Part shown: one piece after another, positions 28,349 to 37,302 of the stretch
Layout of the letters: every line of letters begins with the position of its first letter
How positions within the stretch are numbered: position 1 is the stretch's first letter
From: PALSA-1004 sp963829085
Lineage (GTDB): Bacteria > Pseudomonadota > Gammaproteobacteria > Burkholderiales > SG8-41
Direction of reading: 5' to 3'
Length of the DNA stretch: 64,000 nucleotides
Assembly: GCA_963829085.1 (NCBI GenBank)
Contig: CAWHHJ010000021.1
Span: forward strand, 34,410 to 98,409
Position numbers and translations under genes: made by a program
Notes under the pieces: generated by a model
Seen by the model: only the letters and a program-made list of their open reading frames with translations
Databases searched by the model: none
Told to the model about the DNA's origin: nothing

Positions 28349-29665
28349 TCATTCTGCACGCTCGTATCTCTGGGGAAACGTTACGCGAAACGTAGTGCCC
28401 TTGCCCGGGGCAGTCTGCAGCTCAAGTGTAGCGTCGAGCAGGTCGCATAACCGCTTGACGATCGCGAGTCCCACGCCTTCCCCTGACGGGCCGTCGCTCG
28501 ATTGCTGCGGTGACTGCGAGCGCAGCGTCGGTGCAGGAGGTGTATACGGCACCTGGCCCTTGAGTTGTTCGTCTACGGTTTCGTTATCGAGATCAGTCGC
28601 GTCTTTTAAGGCATCCGCAATGGGAGTTACCGTGCCGTGGTTGAGTCCGGGACCGGTGTCCTGCACACAGAATGTCCATCGATCGGTGTCCAGTGTCGTG
28701 TCCAGATCCCAAGTTACTTTCACGCCGCCCGCTTCCGTGTAGCGGAGCGCGTTCTGCAGCAGGTTTTGAGCAATACGCCGTATCTTCACTTCGTCGCCGT
28801 CCACCCACAACTGCGCGGCGCCCTCGACCGTCAGGAACAGACGCCGCTCGACGGCAATGTGGCGCATGGCATTGCACAGATCCTTCAGGAGCTGAGCCGC
28901 ATCCAGGCGCGCGATTGTGCGCCGCTCATGACCCGCTTCGAGTCGCGACAAAGTCATGAGCTCATTCAGGAACGAGCGCATCCAGTCGACGCCGTCAGTG
29001 AGCATGCGCAGCGATTTCGCTCGGTCCTCTTCTGCTAACTCGGTGCGACCGAGCAAATCCGCGGCGTTCTTGACAATGCCAAGCTTGCCGCGCAGATCAT
29101 GCGCTGCCTCGCGCCATCCATTTGCGCGCTCCCGTTCCCCGTCGTAAAGCCGGCTGATGGCCGCTTCCAGATACTGCGCGCGGCCCGCCGCTTCGGTTTG
29201 GCGCAGCTCCGTATATTGCTGCGAGCTCTCGCAGATGCCGTCTGCAAAAAAGCGGGCAACGCTGTCCCGGGCCCTCGCCTGCGCCGCCAGCGACATTGCC
29301 GGATTCGCCGCGCAGTCGAGATTAAGCTCATCGACAAGGCACAGGTGCAGATGCCGCCACTCGTGCATGACTTCGACAAGGTTGTATCCCTGCTGCCAGC
29401 GCACCACTCCATGTTCGGCGGAGCTGCGCTTCTCCTCTTCTACCGCGCGCTCTTGTTCTGCATGATCCGTTGCGCAAAGCTCGCGCTCGAGCTGGTCGAG
29501 CAGCGTGGGCACATGATCGTAGAACTGCGCGAGGGACAAATGCGATGCATGCGCAAGAGCCGGATCTTCCTGCACGCGTCTGCGCCAGCTCACGAGGATG
29601 GCGTTACGCCTGGCCGCAAGGCGGCGCGCAAATGCGGTCAATTCACCCGCTAGATTTTCTTCCAT
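28349..29665 (-). CDS. Soluble sensor histidine kinase
   Basis: This 438-residue protein has no membrane helix. Residues 1-170 form an all-helical sensor region similar in style to RsbR/RsbRD N-terminal domains. The H-box is AAHDLRGKLG with the phosphorylated His near 196. The ATPase domain has the N-box QNLLQNALRYT, G1 DTGPG and G2 GEGVGLAIVKRL. About 60 residues rich in Pro, Ser and Thr sit between G1 and G2, longer than usual. No response regulator gene is next to it, so it is an orphan kinase and its signal is unknown. Confidence 0.88.
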   Translation of the reverse strand: MEENLAGELTAFARRLAARRNAILVSWRRRVQEDPALAHASHLSLAQFYDHVPTLLDQLERELCATDHAEQERAVEEEKRSSAEHGVVRWQQGYNLVEVMHEWRHLHLCLVDELNLDCAANPAMSLAAQARARDSVARFFADGICESSQQYTELRQTEAAGRAQYLEAAISRLYDGERERANGWREAAHDLRGKLGIVKNAADLLGRTELAEEDRAKSLRMLTDGVDWMRSFLNELMTLSRLEAGHERRTIARLDAAQLLKDLCNAMRHIAVERRLFLTVEGAAQLWVDGDEVKIRRIAQNLLQNALRYTEAGGVKVTWDLDTTLDTDRWTFCVQDTGPGLNHGTVTPIADALKDATDLDNETVDEQLKGQVPYTPPAPTLRSQSPQQSSDGPSGEGVGLAIVKRLCDLLDATLELQTAPGKGTTFRVTFPQRYERAE

Positions 29666-29812
29666 GAGCGCGGTTACACGTTATCGAGCCGGTTATTTTC
29701 GCATTTTTGGCGGCAATGGGCACTGTCTTCAACCAAAACCGCCATGACTACTCGTATCTGACAGCGGATCGGTCTGCTCGCATGGCACCGGAGCGGATGG
29801 TCGCGGCTATAG

Positions 29813-30772
29813 CTAGCCGTATCCGACCGCGTACACGGATCTGCGATCCGGCGTGAAGGTTATGATTTCTTTGGCGCCATGCGCGATGCCGCAACCGAGA
29901 GTGAGCTTGCCGGGGCTGCCGAGCAGAAGCTCCCTGTGCAGCACGTGTACTTCTTCGCCGCTTTCAAAGACCACGAAAGTTCCATTCAGGCTGTGGTCCA
30001 CGAGATAAAAGTGCGACCGCAAGAGCCGGATGCTGGCATGCCTTCGCGAGGCGAGCCTCTCGCGTATCACGAGATCACAGTCTTCGCCACGGCCAAGCGA
30101 AATATCAGGACGCGCATCGTCAACGGTCACGCTGGCATTCGCATACCACAGTATGAGCGCGCCCTGGCCGCCGGGCCGGATGTTGTGCCAGCGCAGGTTC
30201 ACCTGAGTGACACCGGACAAGTCCTTGTCCAATAGCACCTGATAGACGGTCGATTCCTCCGCACTGCCTTTAAGTTGGACCTTGAAGACCGCGCGCAAAT
30301 TGTCCTTGAGCGGACCGGACACATATCGCTCGGTCGCGTCTGTGGTCAGGATCTGCTCTGCTGCTGCCAGCGCGGTGAGGTAGGCGGCGACGTTTACCGT
30401 ATCACCGTATACGTCGTGCTCTTCGAGTAGCACAGGGCCGTATTGCAGACCGATATGCAACTGGATGGCGCAGTTACCCGGGCGCCTTGCTTCCACCTCA
30501 GGTTGCATTGCGCTTGCAGCGAGAACGGCATCATCGGCGCGCCGAAAGATACAAAGCGCTTCATCGCCTATCGTCTTGACGACGCGCCCCCGGTAGCGCT
30601 CGGCCACGTCGGCCACCGCCAACAGGCACCCATTGATGACCACGCGGGCGGCAGCATCGCCCAGCGTGTTGTAGAGCTTCGTGCTGTCCGTGATGTCAGC
30701 GAACAGGACCGCCATGCTTTGGTGCGGCGCTTCCGGGTGAGAATTCCGCTCGCTGGCTTCGTCGCCGGTCAT
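29813..30772 (-). CDS. Class III adenylate/guanylate cyclase fused to an FHA domain
   Basis: In this 319-residue protein, residues about 18-180 form the cyclase catalytic domain with the first metal Asp in FADITDSTKLY, the second in VKTIGDEALCIF, and DVYGDTVNVAAYL near the transition-state Asn/Arg region. Residues about 225-300 are a forkhead-associated domain (SLGRGEDCDLVI, SRRHASI, DHSLNGTFV). No membrane segment is seen. The FHA part binds phosphothreonine, so the cyclase is probably controlled by, or recruited to, a phosphorylated protein (inference). The nearby histidine kinase would not itself produce phosphothreonine. Confidence 0.88.
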   Translation of the reverse strand: MTGDEASERNSHPEAPHQSMAVLFADITDSTKLYNTLGDAAARVVINGCLLAVADVAERYRGRVVKTIGDEALCIFRRADDAVLAASAMQPEVEARRPGNCAIQLHIGLQYGPVLLEEHDVYGDTVNVAAYLTALAAAEQILTTDATERYVSGPLKDNLRAVFKVQLKGSAEESTVYQVLLDKDLSGVTQVNLRWHNIRPGGQGALILWYANASVTVDDARPDISLGRGEDCDLVIRERLASRRHASIRLLRSHFYLVDHSLNGTFVVFESGEEVHVLHRELLLGSPGKLTLGCGIAHGAKEIITFTPDRRSVYAVGYG

Positions 30773-30954
30773 CCGATCTCAGTCCTCCGGTATCCGCGAA
30801 TAATACACACGCGCGCGCATGCACGGCGATTTATGCGTCGTCGTTAAGCGCCGGGGCCTCTATCTTTCATGGCAGTCACGCATCGAATCGATGAGACCGT
30901 GGTACAAGCGCCGCGGATCGCGCGAGCTTTTTCGACGTTTTTTTAAGTGCGCGT

Positions 30955-31371
30955 TTACTTGCGGCAATCAGGGGGCACGTATTTCCACTGTGTGGAGTCA
31001 TTGGTGGCGCACGTCCACGACACGAGTCCACCCGGTGACAGGGAGGGCATGAAGTTGAGCGATACGGCGGCGCCCACCGATGCATCGTTGCCGGTTACTA
31101 CGATCCGCCCGTCGTCGCGGACTTCACCGCCGCTTATTCGACCGGTTGGCGTTACCGTGAGTCCGGCGCCCGCATGCGCCAATGTGTGTTCGCGCTGCGC
31201 CTTATCGGCGACGGACGCTTTATACGGAGCTGCGGCGACGATCAGTTCGCTCACTTTAGCGCGGATTGTGTAGTCGCGGTACGCAGGCACTGCAACAGCA
31301 GCGAGAATACAAACTATCGCGACAAGAACCAACAACTCGAGCAGCGTAAGGCCGCGCTCACACGCTTTCAT
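30955..31371 (-). CDS. Type IV pilin-like protein
   Basis: This 138-residue protein has a short basic leader, MKACERG, cleaved before LTLLELLVLVAIVCILAAVAVPAY. The conserved Glu is at mature position 5, followed by the long hydrophobic helix. The mature C-terminal region carries two cysteines (TCATND and PPDCRK) that can form the usual D-region disulfide, and ends in a typical betaproteobacterial PilA style. It is a stand-alone gene: no pilus assembly genes are in the window. It could be a major or an accessory pilin. Confidence 0.88.
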   Translation of the reverse strand: MKACERGLTLLELLVLVAIVCILAAVAVPAYRDYTIRAKVSELIVAAAPYKASVADKAQREHTLAHAGAGLTVTPTGRISGGEVRDDGRIVVTGNDASVGAAVSLNFMPSLSPGGLVSWTCATNDSTQWKYVPPDCRK

Positions 31372-31423
31372 GAGTGGTTAAGGCATGCAAGATCGACGGC
31401 GATGCAACAGGCCCGCGCCAAAC

Positions 31424-31714
31424 TCAATCTCGCACCTTCTCATCGCGTTCGAAGACTTCGGGAACTTCGAGAGGTGGAAATTTCTTGAGCCAGGGCAGCG
31501 GTAACGTGTTGCCGCGACGGTCGAGTACGAAGCGCACGCCGCCTGCAGCCTCAGCATGTCCACAACGCACGCAGATGAAGCTAACACCGGTGATCGTCAC
31601 TCGGTGTACGCAGTCAACCTCGAAGGGAATGCCGCCGACCGCATTAATGACACACTGATGGCCGCGAACGACGGCCACCAGATCGCCGGGCTTTATGTCG
31701 TCGTGTGTGCGCAT
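31424..31714 (-). CDS. Small conserved-type hypothetical protein
   Basis: This 96-residue protein starts at 31714, beginning MRTHDDIKPGDLV. It appears to hold a small beta-barrel-like part (LVAVVRGHQCVINAVGGIPFEVD) and a CVRCG pair that, with an upstream Cys, could bind metal. No family is recognised. Confidence 0.45.
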   Translation of the reverse strand: MRTHDDIKPGDLVAVVRGHQCVINAVGGIPFEVDCVHRVTITGVSFICVRCGHAEAAGGVRFVLDRRGNTLPLPWLKKFPPLEVPEVFERDEKVRD

Positions 31715-32022
31715 TTGATAAAACACTGACCGTCGGCTGTTACCGACCAATCGTCGCTGTCTTGAGCGAGGTGGCAAAGCGGCGGTTTGCTGTTTTTCGT
31801 GTCGGACGGCCGCACGAGAATCAACTTCATTCGCGCTAGCTCATGTAAGACGTTGTCCGACAAAAAGCCCGCTGGCGCGAGACGACACTTGCAGAACTGC
31901 AAGTGCGCCCATACTTCTACATTGGCACTCAACGATAAACACCTGCCCGTCCTCAACACGTATTTGCGGGGAATATCATCAGCTGGCTGACACCTCCGGC
32001 GCAAGGCAAGCGCGATACGGCC

Positions 32023-34020
32023 GTGCGGGAACGCGGCACTGCCTCGACGACTCAGTCGGCCAAGACGCCCGAGTTCACGCGTCGAAACATGCCGCCGGGC
32101 AGAATGTGGCTAGCGTTTCTCGCTATCCTCCTCATCAACTATCTGGTGACCCGGTACGTCTTCCCCGGCCCTGATGTTCCGGTAACTGTTCCGTACACCG
32201 CCTTCAGGGAAGAAGTTTCAAAGGGCAACGTCAGCGCCATCTACAGCAAGGGCTCCAGCATAGAAGGCCGCTTCTCGACGCCAATAAGCTGGCCGCCTGC
32301 CGACAATAAGGACGTCGGGCGTCGCCCGTCGCGTCCGCAGGCAAACATCAAGCCGCGCACGGCAAACACCTTCAACACTGAGCTGCCAGCGTTCGTAGAC
32401 CCCGGACTCGAGAGTTTTCTGATCGGTCATAACGTCGAGATCAGCGCTGTGCCAATCCATGAAGGAAACGCGCTCGGCACGCTCCTTTTCGGTTTCGGTC
32501 CCGCGATTCTCATCATCGGCTTTTATTTCTGGCTCTATCGGCGCGCGGCGCAACAAGGCGGCGGGCTCGGTGGTGCATTGATGGGCATCGGCAGAAGTAA
32601 GGCGCGACGCTACGACCAGGAGGCGGATACCAGAGTCACATTCAACGATGTGGCGGGTATCGACGAGGCGGAAAACGAGCTCGTCGAAATCGTGGACTTC
32701 CTCAAGTCTCCGGAAAAATATACGCGCCTGGGCGGAAGCGCGCCCAAAGGGGTCCTGCTGGTCGGCGCGCCCGGCACCGGCAAAACGTTGCTCGCGCGAG
32801 CCGTTGCAGGCGAAGCCGGCGTGCCCTTCTTTTCGATGAGCGCGGCGGAGTTCGTCGAGATGATCGTAGGCGTTGGCGCTGCGAGAGTACGCGATCTCTT
32901 CAAGCAGGCGCGCGAGAACGCGCCGGCCATCATTTTCATCGACGAGCTCGATTCCATCGGGCGCGCGCGGGGCCAGGTCGCGCTCGGCGGCTCGAGCGAA
33001 CAGGAGCAAACGCTCAACCAGATACTGACGGAAATGGATGGTTTCTCGGGTCGCGAGGGCATCATTGTGCTCGCAGCGACGAATCAACCGGATGTACTGG
33101 ACCGCGCGTTGCTGCGACCTGGCCGCTTCGACCGCCGCGTCGTCGTAAATCTGCCGGACAAGGCAGGCCGTGAAGCGATTTTGAAAGTGCATACGCGCAA
33201 GGTGCCGCTAGCCGGCGACGTCAAACTTGAGCAGCTGGCCGCCGCGACACCGGGGTTATCCGGCGCGGATCTTCGCAACCTCGTCAACGAAGCGGCACTG
33301 CTTGCCGCGCGGCGCGAAGAGAACGAAGTGCACCACAAGGATTTTCTGGATGCGTTGGAGAAGATCGTGCTCGGCCCCGAACGACCACTGCTCCTAAGCC
33401 AGGAAGATCGCGAACGCATCGCGTATCACGAAGGCGGCCATGCGATTCTCGGGCTCGTCGTGCCGGGCGCTGATCCTGTGCACCGCGTGACGATCGTGCC
33501 CCGCGGCCAGGCGCTCGGCGTCACCTACCAACGGCCGCAGACTGACCGATACAACTATCCTGAAGCGTATCTGCGAGGCAAGATTGTCGGCATGCTGGGT
33601 GGACGCGCCGCCGAAGAACTCGTGTACGGGACACGCACGACCGGGGCCGAAAACGACATCGAGCAGGCAACGAGCCTTGCGCGCAACATGGTGACGCGCT
33701 GGGGTATGAGCGATGCGCTGGGACTCGTGCAGCTCGCGCCACGTCAGAATCAGTACCTAGGCATGGCCGGCGGCTACGAAGGCGCAAAGCCATTCGGCGA
33801 AGAAACGGCGCGCGTCATTGATGCGGAAGTCCACCGCATTATTCAGGAAAGTTACGATGAGGCGCTGCGCCTGCTGCGGGTACATCGCGCCCAGCTCAAT
33901 GCGCTCGTGGAAGCACTGCTTTCACGTGAGACGCTCGGCGAGCAGGAGATTCTCGAGGTCACGGGGCTGCCGCCTGCGCCGGCTTTAGAGGGCCGACCGG
34001 TGCCAGCGGACCAGCGATAG
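32023..34020 (+). CDS. ftsH: FtsH ATP-dependent zinc metalloprotease
   Basis: This is a 665-residue membrane-anchored AAA+ protease. It has an N-terminal helix (WLAFLAILLINYLVTRYVF), a periplasmic domain of about 90 residues, and a second helix (TLLFGFGPAILIIGFYFWLY). The AAA domain follows with Walker A GAPGTGKT, Walker B IIFIDELDSIGRARG and the SRH DRALLRPGRFDRRVV, then the zinc site HEGGH with the third ligand region in the C-terminal helix bundle. It starts with GTG. The gene lacks the usual rlmE/folP neighbours, so it is probably a second, specialised FtsH copy (inference). Confidence 0.95.
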   Translation: MRERGTASTTQSAKTPEFTRRNMPPGRMWLAFLAILLINYLVTRYVFPGPDVPVTVPYTAFREEVSKGNVSAIYSKGSSIEGRFSTPISWPPADNKDVGRRPSRPQANIKPRTANTFNTELPAFVDPGLESFLIGHNVEISAVPIHEGNALGTLLFGFGPAILIIGFYFWLYRRAAQQGGGLGGALMGIGRSKARRYDQEADTRVTFNDVAGIDEAENELVEIVDFLKSPEKYTRLGGSAPKGVLLVGAPGTGKTLLARAVAGEAGVPFFSMSAAEFVEMIVGVGAARVRDLFKQARENAPAIIFIDELDSIGRARGQVALGGSSEQEQTLNQILTEMDGFSGREGIIVLAATNQPDVLDRALLRPGRFDRRVVVNLPDKAGREAILKVHTRKVPLAGDVKLEQLAAATPGLSGADLRNLVNEAALLAARREENEVHHKDFLDALEKIVLGPERPLLLSQEDRERIAYHEGGHAILGLVVPGADPVHRVTIVPRGQALGVTYQRPQTDRYNYPEAYLRGKIVGMLGGRAAEELVYGTRTTGAENDIEQATSLARNMVTRWGMSDALGLVQLAPRQNQYLGMAGGYEGAKPFGEETARVIDAEVHRIIQESYDEALRLLRVHRAQLNALVEALLSRETLGEQEILEVTGLPPAPALEGRPVPADQR

Positions 34021-34083
34021 ACGATCGTCTAGAAAGGAAGCGATGCTTGGACCCTGCCCGGTCCGCGACGACGCTGTAAACCT

Positions 34084-34473
34084 CTAAGCCGAGGTGCCGG
34101 GACCGCGTTTGCGCTTCTTGAAAAAACGCCCGCCACCACCGCCCGGGCCGTTACGAGGTTGCTGTGGCTGCTGGCGCCGGCTCTGGTCACCGTTGTTTCG
34201 CCCCGCCTGCTGGCGGCGCCCGCCGTCCTGTCGTCGGCCCTGATCGCCCTGCTGCTGGGATTGAACACGGTTCTCCGGTGCCAACTGGATTTCGAGACCG
34301 ATAATTTCATCCCATGACGCATCAGTCCGGTCACGTTCCGGGATGGCGAGCAGTTCGCGCAGGCGACGGCGCGGATCATCGGTGCGGACATCCGCCGATC
34401 GGGACTCTTCTTGATGCGTGTCGTCAGGCAACATATCGCGGCGCTGTTCTGTGGAAGGCAGTTCTTCGTTCAT
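34084..34473 (-). CDS. Low-complexity hypothetical protein
   Basis: This 129-residue protein has an acidic N-terminal half (residues 1-65, with RRRLRELLAIPERDRTDASW) and a C-terminal half rich in Gln, Arg, Gly and Asn, ending in GGGGGRFFKKRKRGPG. The tail looks RNA-binding or disordered. No family is assigned. The N-terminal half is normal globular-like coding sequence, which supports a real gene. Confidence 0.55.
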   Translation of the reverse strand: MNEELPSTEQRRDMLPDDTHQEESRSADVRTDDPRRRLRELLAIPERDRTDASWDEIIGLEIQLAPENRVQSQQQGDQGRRQDGGRRQQAGRNNGDQSRRQQPQQPRNGPGGGGGRFFKKRKRGPGTSA

Positions 34474-34757
34474 ACGCGCATTATATCCTGTGAAGCGGGG
34501 TTAGCGCCAAGGCGACCGCTTTCAGACCCCGGTCTGATGAGCCCCGCGTATCCGCACGCCGTTCGGTCTGAGGGCACTTACTTGCCCGCATTGGGGGTGT
34601 TCGTACAGTCCGCGTATTCGCAGACTTAGGCCAACGCGTCGATGGCGTAACGGCTTACCAACTGTTACAAAGTTGACCCGTTGATTTAGCCCGCGCCAGC
34701 TTTTACGGTTCATAATATTAACCGAATCCCTGTCACCACCTACAGAGGGGTGCCTAT

Positions 34758-35195
34758 ATGACATTACGCAAAATTACGATCAGCCTGATTTTCTGCGCCG
34801 GCGCCGCAATCGCGTCTAACGCCGGTCTCGCCGCCGGTGGTCATGGCGGCGGCGGTGGCGGCGGTGGTCATGGCGGCGGTGGTCATGGTGGCGGACACCA
34901 CGGCGGGGGGCACCACGGTCACGGTGGCAGCAGCGTGGGCGTTTATTTCGGCGGGGCCTGGTTCGGGCCCGGATACTATTATGGCTATCCGTACTATTAC
35001 GGGTATCCGTATTATGGGGCGCCGTATTACTACCCTTCTGCGGTGGCAGCAGGTCCACAGTCGTACGTCGAGCAGGCCCCGGCACAACAATCGCAGGGCG
35101 TGTGGTACTACTGTTCGAGCGCCGGTGGTTATTACCCTTACGTCAAGCAGTGCCCGGAAACGTGGCAACAGGTCCCCGCTCAGCCGCCGTCCTGA
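34758..35195 (+). CDS. Secreted glycine/histidine- and tyrosine-rich protein
   Basis: This 145-residue protein has a signal peptide (to about ASNAGLAAG). It is followed by a Gly-His repeat region (GGGGHGGGHH units, about residues 28-57), a Gly-Tyr-Pro region (YYGYPYYYGYPYYG), and a C-terminal module YYCSSAGGYYPYVKQCPETW with two cysteines. This last module recurs in many proteobacterial envelope proteins. The His-rich part could bind metal ions (inference). A GAGGGG ribosome site precedes the ATG. Confidence 0.75.
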   Translation: MTLRKITISLIFCAGAAIASNAGLAAGGHGGGGGGGGHGGGGHGGGHHGGGHHGHGGSSVGVYFGGAWFGPGYYYGYPYYYGYPYYGAPYYYPSAVAAGPQSYVEQAPAQQSQGVWYYCSSAGGYYPYVKQCPETWQQVPAQPPS

Positions 35196-35293
35196 CTGGC
35201 ATGCAGTGCGAGCGTCGCGGCATGCCGCTGCCACGATAATCGTTCGAACCTGGTAGATCCTATCGACCCGTTGGCGCCGCGGCATAATGACGC

Positions 35294-36133
35294 ATGATTG
35301 TTCATGTCGTCGACGGCACTTACGAATTATTCCGTCACTTCTACGGCGCCCGCCGCTTCAATAAGGGCAAGGACCGGCCCTACGGGGCTGTTGTTGGCGT
35401 GCTGCAGACGCTGCTGCAAATGATCGAGCAGGGCGCGACGCATATCGGCGTCGCAACCGATCACGTCATCGAGTCGTTCCGAAATCAGATGTGGGCCGGG
35501 TATAAGACGAGCGACGGCATCGAGCCCGCACTGCTAACTCAATTCCATCCGCTTGAAGAGGCGCTTACCGCTATGGGCGTCGCAGTGTGGGCGATGACCG
35601 AGCTCGAGGCCGACGATGCGCTTGCCTCGGCCGCACGCATTGCGTCGCAAGACAAGCGCGTGGAAAAAGTTTGCATCTGGACACCGGATAAAGATCTCGC
35701 GCAGTGCATCACGGTCGACCGCGTAGTACAAATGGACCGGCGCAGCAACAAGATACGCAATGCAGCCGGTGTGCGCGAGAAATTCGGCGTTGATCCTCCG
35801 CTGATACCGGATTTCCTCGCCCTCGTGGGAGACGCCGCGGATGGATACCCGGGCATTCCAGGCATCGGCGCCGTCGGTGCTGCGAAACTACTGAATCAGT
35901 ACGGCGCGATCGAAAATTTCCCTCCGGCGGTGCTCGGCGAGCGCCGCGACCTTGCCATTCTGTTCAAGGATCTCGCTACGCTGCGAACGGATGCGTCGCT
36001 GTTCGACAATGTCGACCAACTACGATGGACCGGTCCGACCGACGCGTTCGATGCGTGCAGTCAGCGTATGGAAACCCCGCGGCTGCTCGAGCGTGCAATC
36101 AAAGCAAAGACTGCATTGCAAGCGCAGGCCTAA
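35294..36133 (+). CDS. 5'-3' exonuclease / flap endonuclease-like protein
   Basis: This 279-residue protein has the FEN/Pol I N-terminal nuclease fold. The N-terminal HVVDGTYELFRHFY carries the first metal Asp. ELEADDALASAAR and WTPDKDLAQCI carry further acidic residues, and a helix-hairpin-helix ends in GDAADGYPGIPGIGAVGAAKLL. It cuts 5' flaps or RNA primers during replication or repair. It is separate from DNA polymerase I. Confidence 0.88.
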   Translation: MIVHVVDGTYELFRHFYGARRFNKGKDRPYGAVVGVLQTLLQMIEQGATHIGVATDHVIESFRNQMWAGYKTSDGIEPALLTQFHPLEEALTAMGVAVWAMTELEADDALASAARIASQDKRVEKVCIWTPDKDLAQCITVDRVVQMDRRSNKIRNAAGVREKFGVDPPLIPDFLALVGDAADGYPGIPGIGAVGAAKLLNQYGAIENFPPAVLGERRDLAILFKDLATLRTDASLFDNVDQLRWTGPTDAFDACSQRMETPRLLERAIKAKTALQAQA

Positions 36134-36186
36134 GCGCAAAGCCGTCGGGGACCAGCGCTAACCAGGCAATCGCAGAATTGTCCGCG

Positions 36187-37302
36187 TTAGCCGCGCTTCA
36201 ATTCCTGAATGGATTTCACCAGCTCGCCGTCCGCCCGCCGTAGCGGTTGAGTCACACTTCGGGTGTTTCCGAAAGTCGGGATGTACGCTGAATGTTTACC
36301 GGCGCCCCCTGTCACGATGACGATGAGATCGTCAGGCTTTGCAAACATGCGCACGGGCGCGTCAAGCGGCGCATTCGCATATTGGTCCGAGAGCTTGCGG
36401 CGGAAGCGGCGCTCGATGCCTTCCTGGGAAAAGCGGCTCATCGGCAATGTGGCGCGCTCGAACAGCCACTTCTTAACGTCTGCTTTGCTCATGCCGCCAC
36501 CCGCAACAGTCTGCGCATGCTCCGGCCCGAATGCGACGCACGGTTGACCGGCATAGTAGGCATTGTTAGAGCCGGTGATGGTCATCGTGCCGGCAGTCAT
36601 CGTGAGGATGCCTTCGGCGGTGATACTTTCGTGATCGTTGATGTTATGCGGTCCTTCGGCGGCGATTACTGTGACAGTACTGGCGTCCTGCGGAAATCCG
36701 AGCTCGACGTGCAGTGGTTCCCACGGGCTCGCCGCTTCATTCTCCGCGACGCAGAACGTAAATTTCGCCGGAGTGCCGGCGGTCGCCATATCGCCGATGC
36801 CGGGTATCGCCGCGCCGATATTCACCAGCGCCAACCGCACTGCACGGCCGATCGCAGCGTTGGCGCGAAAATAATTTCCCATCACATTATGGCCGGCGTT
36901 GATGCCGATCTCGCGGGCAATCGGCCCGTTGAAAATCAGCATTGGCGTGCACGGATGGGTGGTCGCCTGCGTGCCGTAAAGGTTATACGGCTCTTCCGCC
37001 ATGGCTTCCAATGCCAGCAGCACCAAAGGAAAATACTCCGGCTTGCAGCCGGCCATAACTGCGTTAGCTGCTACGCGTATCGGCGTCGCGGCGCCAAAGC
37101 GCGGCGGTATTTTCGCCACCGGCTTGTCGAAATCCCGATCACAGTACGCCAGCATGCGCTCGACCCGCGCGGGTGTCGGCGGAATGACCGGCAGCCCGTC
37201 GTTCCAGCCTTTCTCGCACAGAAATTCATAAACCGCTTCGGGATCGTCGTCGCATTGGACCATCGTGCCGGGCGACGCGAGCATGGTTGAAAGCGAGCTC
37301 AA
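36187..37302 (-). CDS. Partner protein of the UGSC selenoprotein (unknown function)
   Basis: This 371-residue soluble protein starts at TTG, with AAAGGAG eight bases ahead and the codon overlapping the upstream selenoprotein stop (TTGA), so translation is coupled. It aligns along its length with the C-terminal two-thirds of the fused selenoprotein at 43703-45322: GWNDGLPVIPPT versus RWGDGLIIAPPT, PIAREIGINAGHNVMG versus PIARWLEVNSGAGCLG, and KFTFC followed by AENEAASPWEPLHVE. No known catalytic motif is recognised. Fusion in one locus and coupling in the other strongly suggest that the two modules work together. Confidence 0.85.
   Translation of the reverse strand: MSSLSTMLASPGTMVQCDDDPEAVYEFLCEKGWNDGLPVIPPTPARVERMLAYCDRDFDKPVAKIPPRFGAATPIRVAANAVMAGCKPEYFPLVLLALEAMAEEPYNLYGTQATTHPCTPMLIFNGPIAREIGINAGHNVMGNYFRANAAIGRAVRLALVNIGAAIPGIGDMATAGTPAKFTFCVAENEAASPWEPLHVELGFPQDASTVTVIAAEGPHNINDHESITAEGILTMTAGTMTITGSNNAYYAGQPCVAFGPEHAQTVAGGGMSKADVKKWLFERATLPMSRFSQEGIERRFRRKLSDQYANAPLDAPVRMFAKPDDLIVIVTGGAGKHSAYIPTFGNTRSVTQPLRRADGELVKSIQELKRG

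Noticed and set aside
32218..33192. 324-residue minus-strand frame opposite ftsH
   Set aside because: The plus strand encodes all AAA+ and protease motifs; the antisense frame is a codon-bias artefact.
34840..34935. Tandem-like GGCGGTGGTCAT repeats
   Set aside because: They encode the Gly-His region of the secreted protein and are explained by codon repetition, not a CRISPR or separate repeat array.
36292..37290. 332-residue plus-strand frame opposite the selenoprotein partner
   Set aside because: The minus-strand protein is homologous to the fused domain at 43703-45322, so the minus strand is coding.
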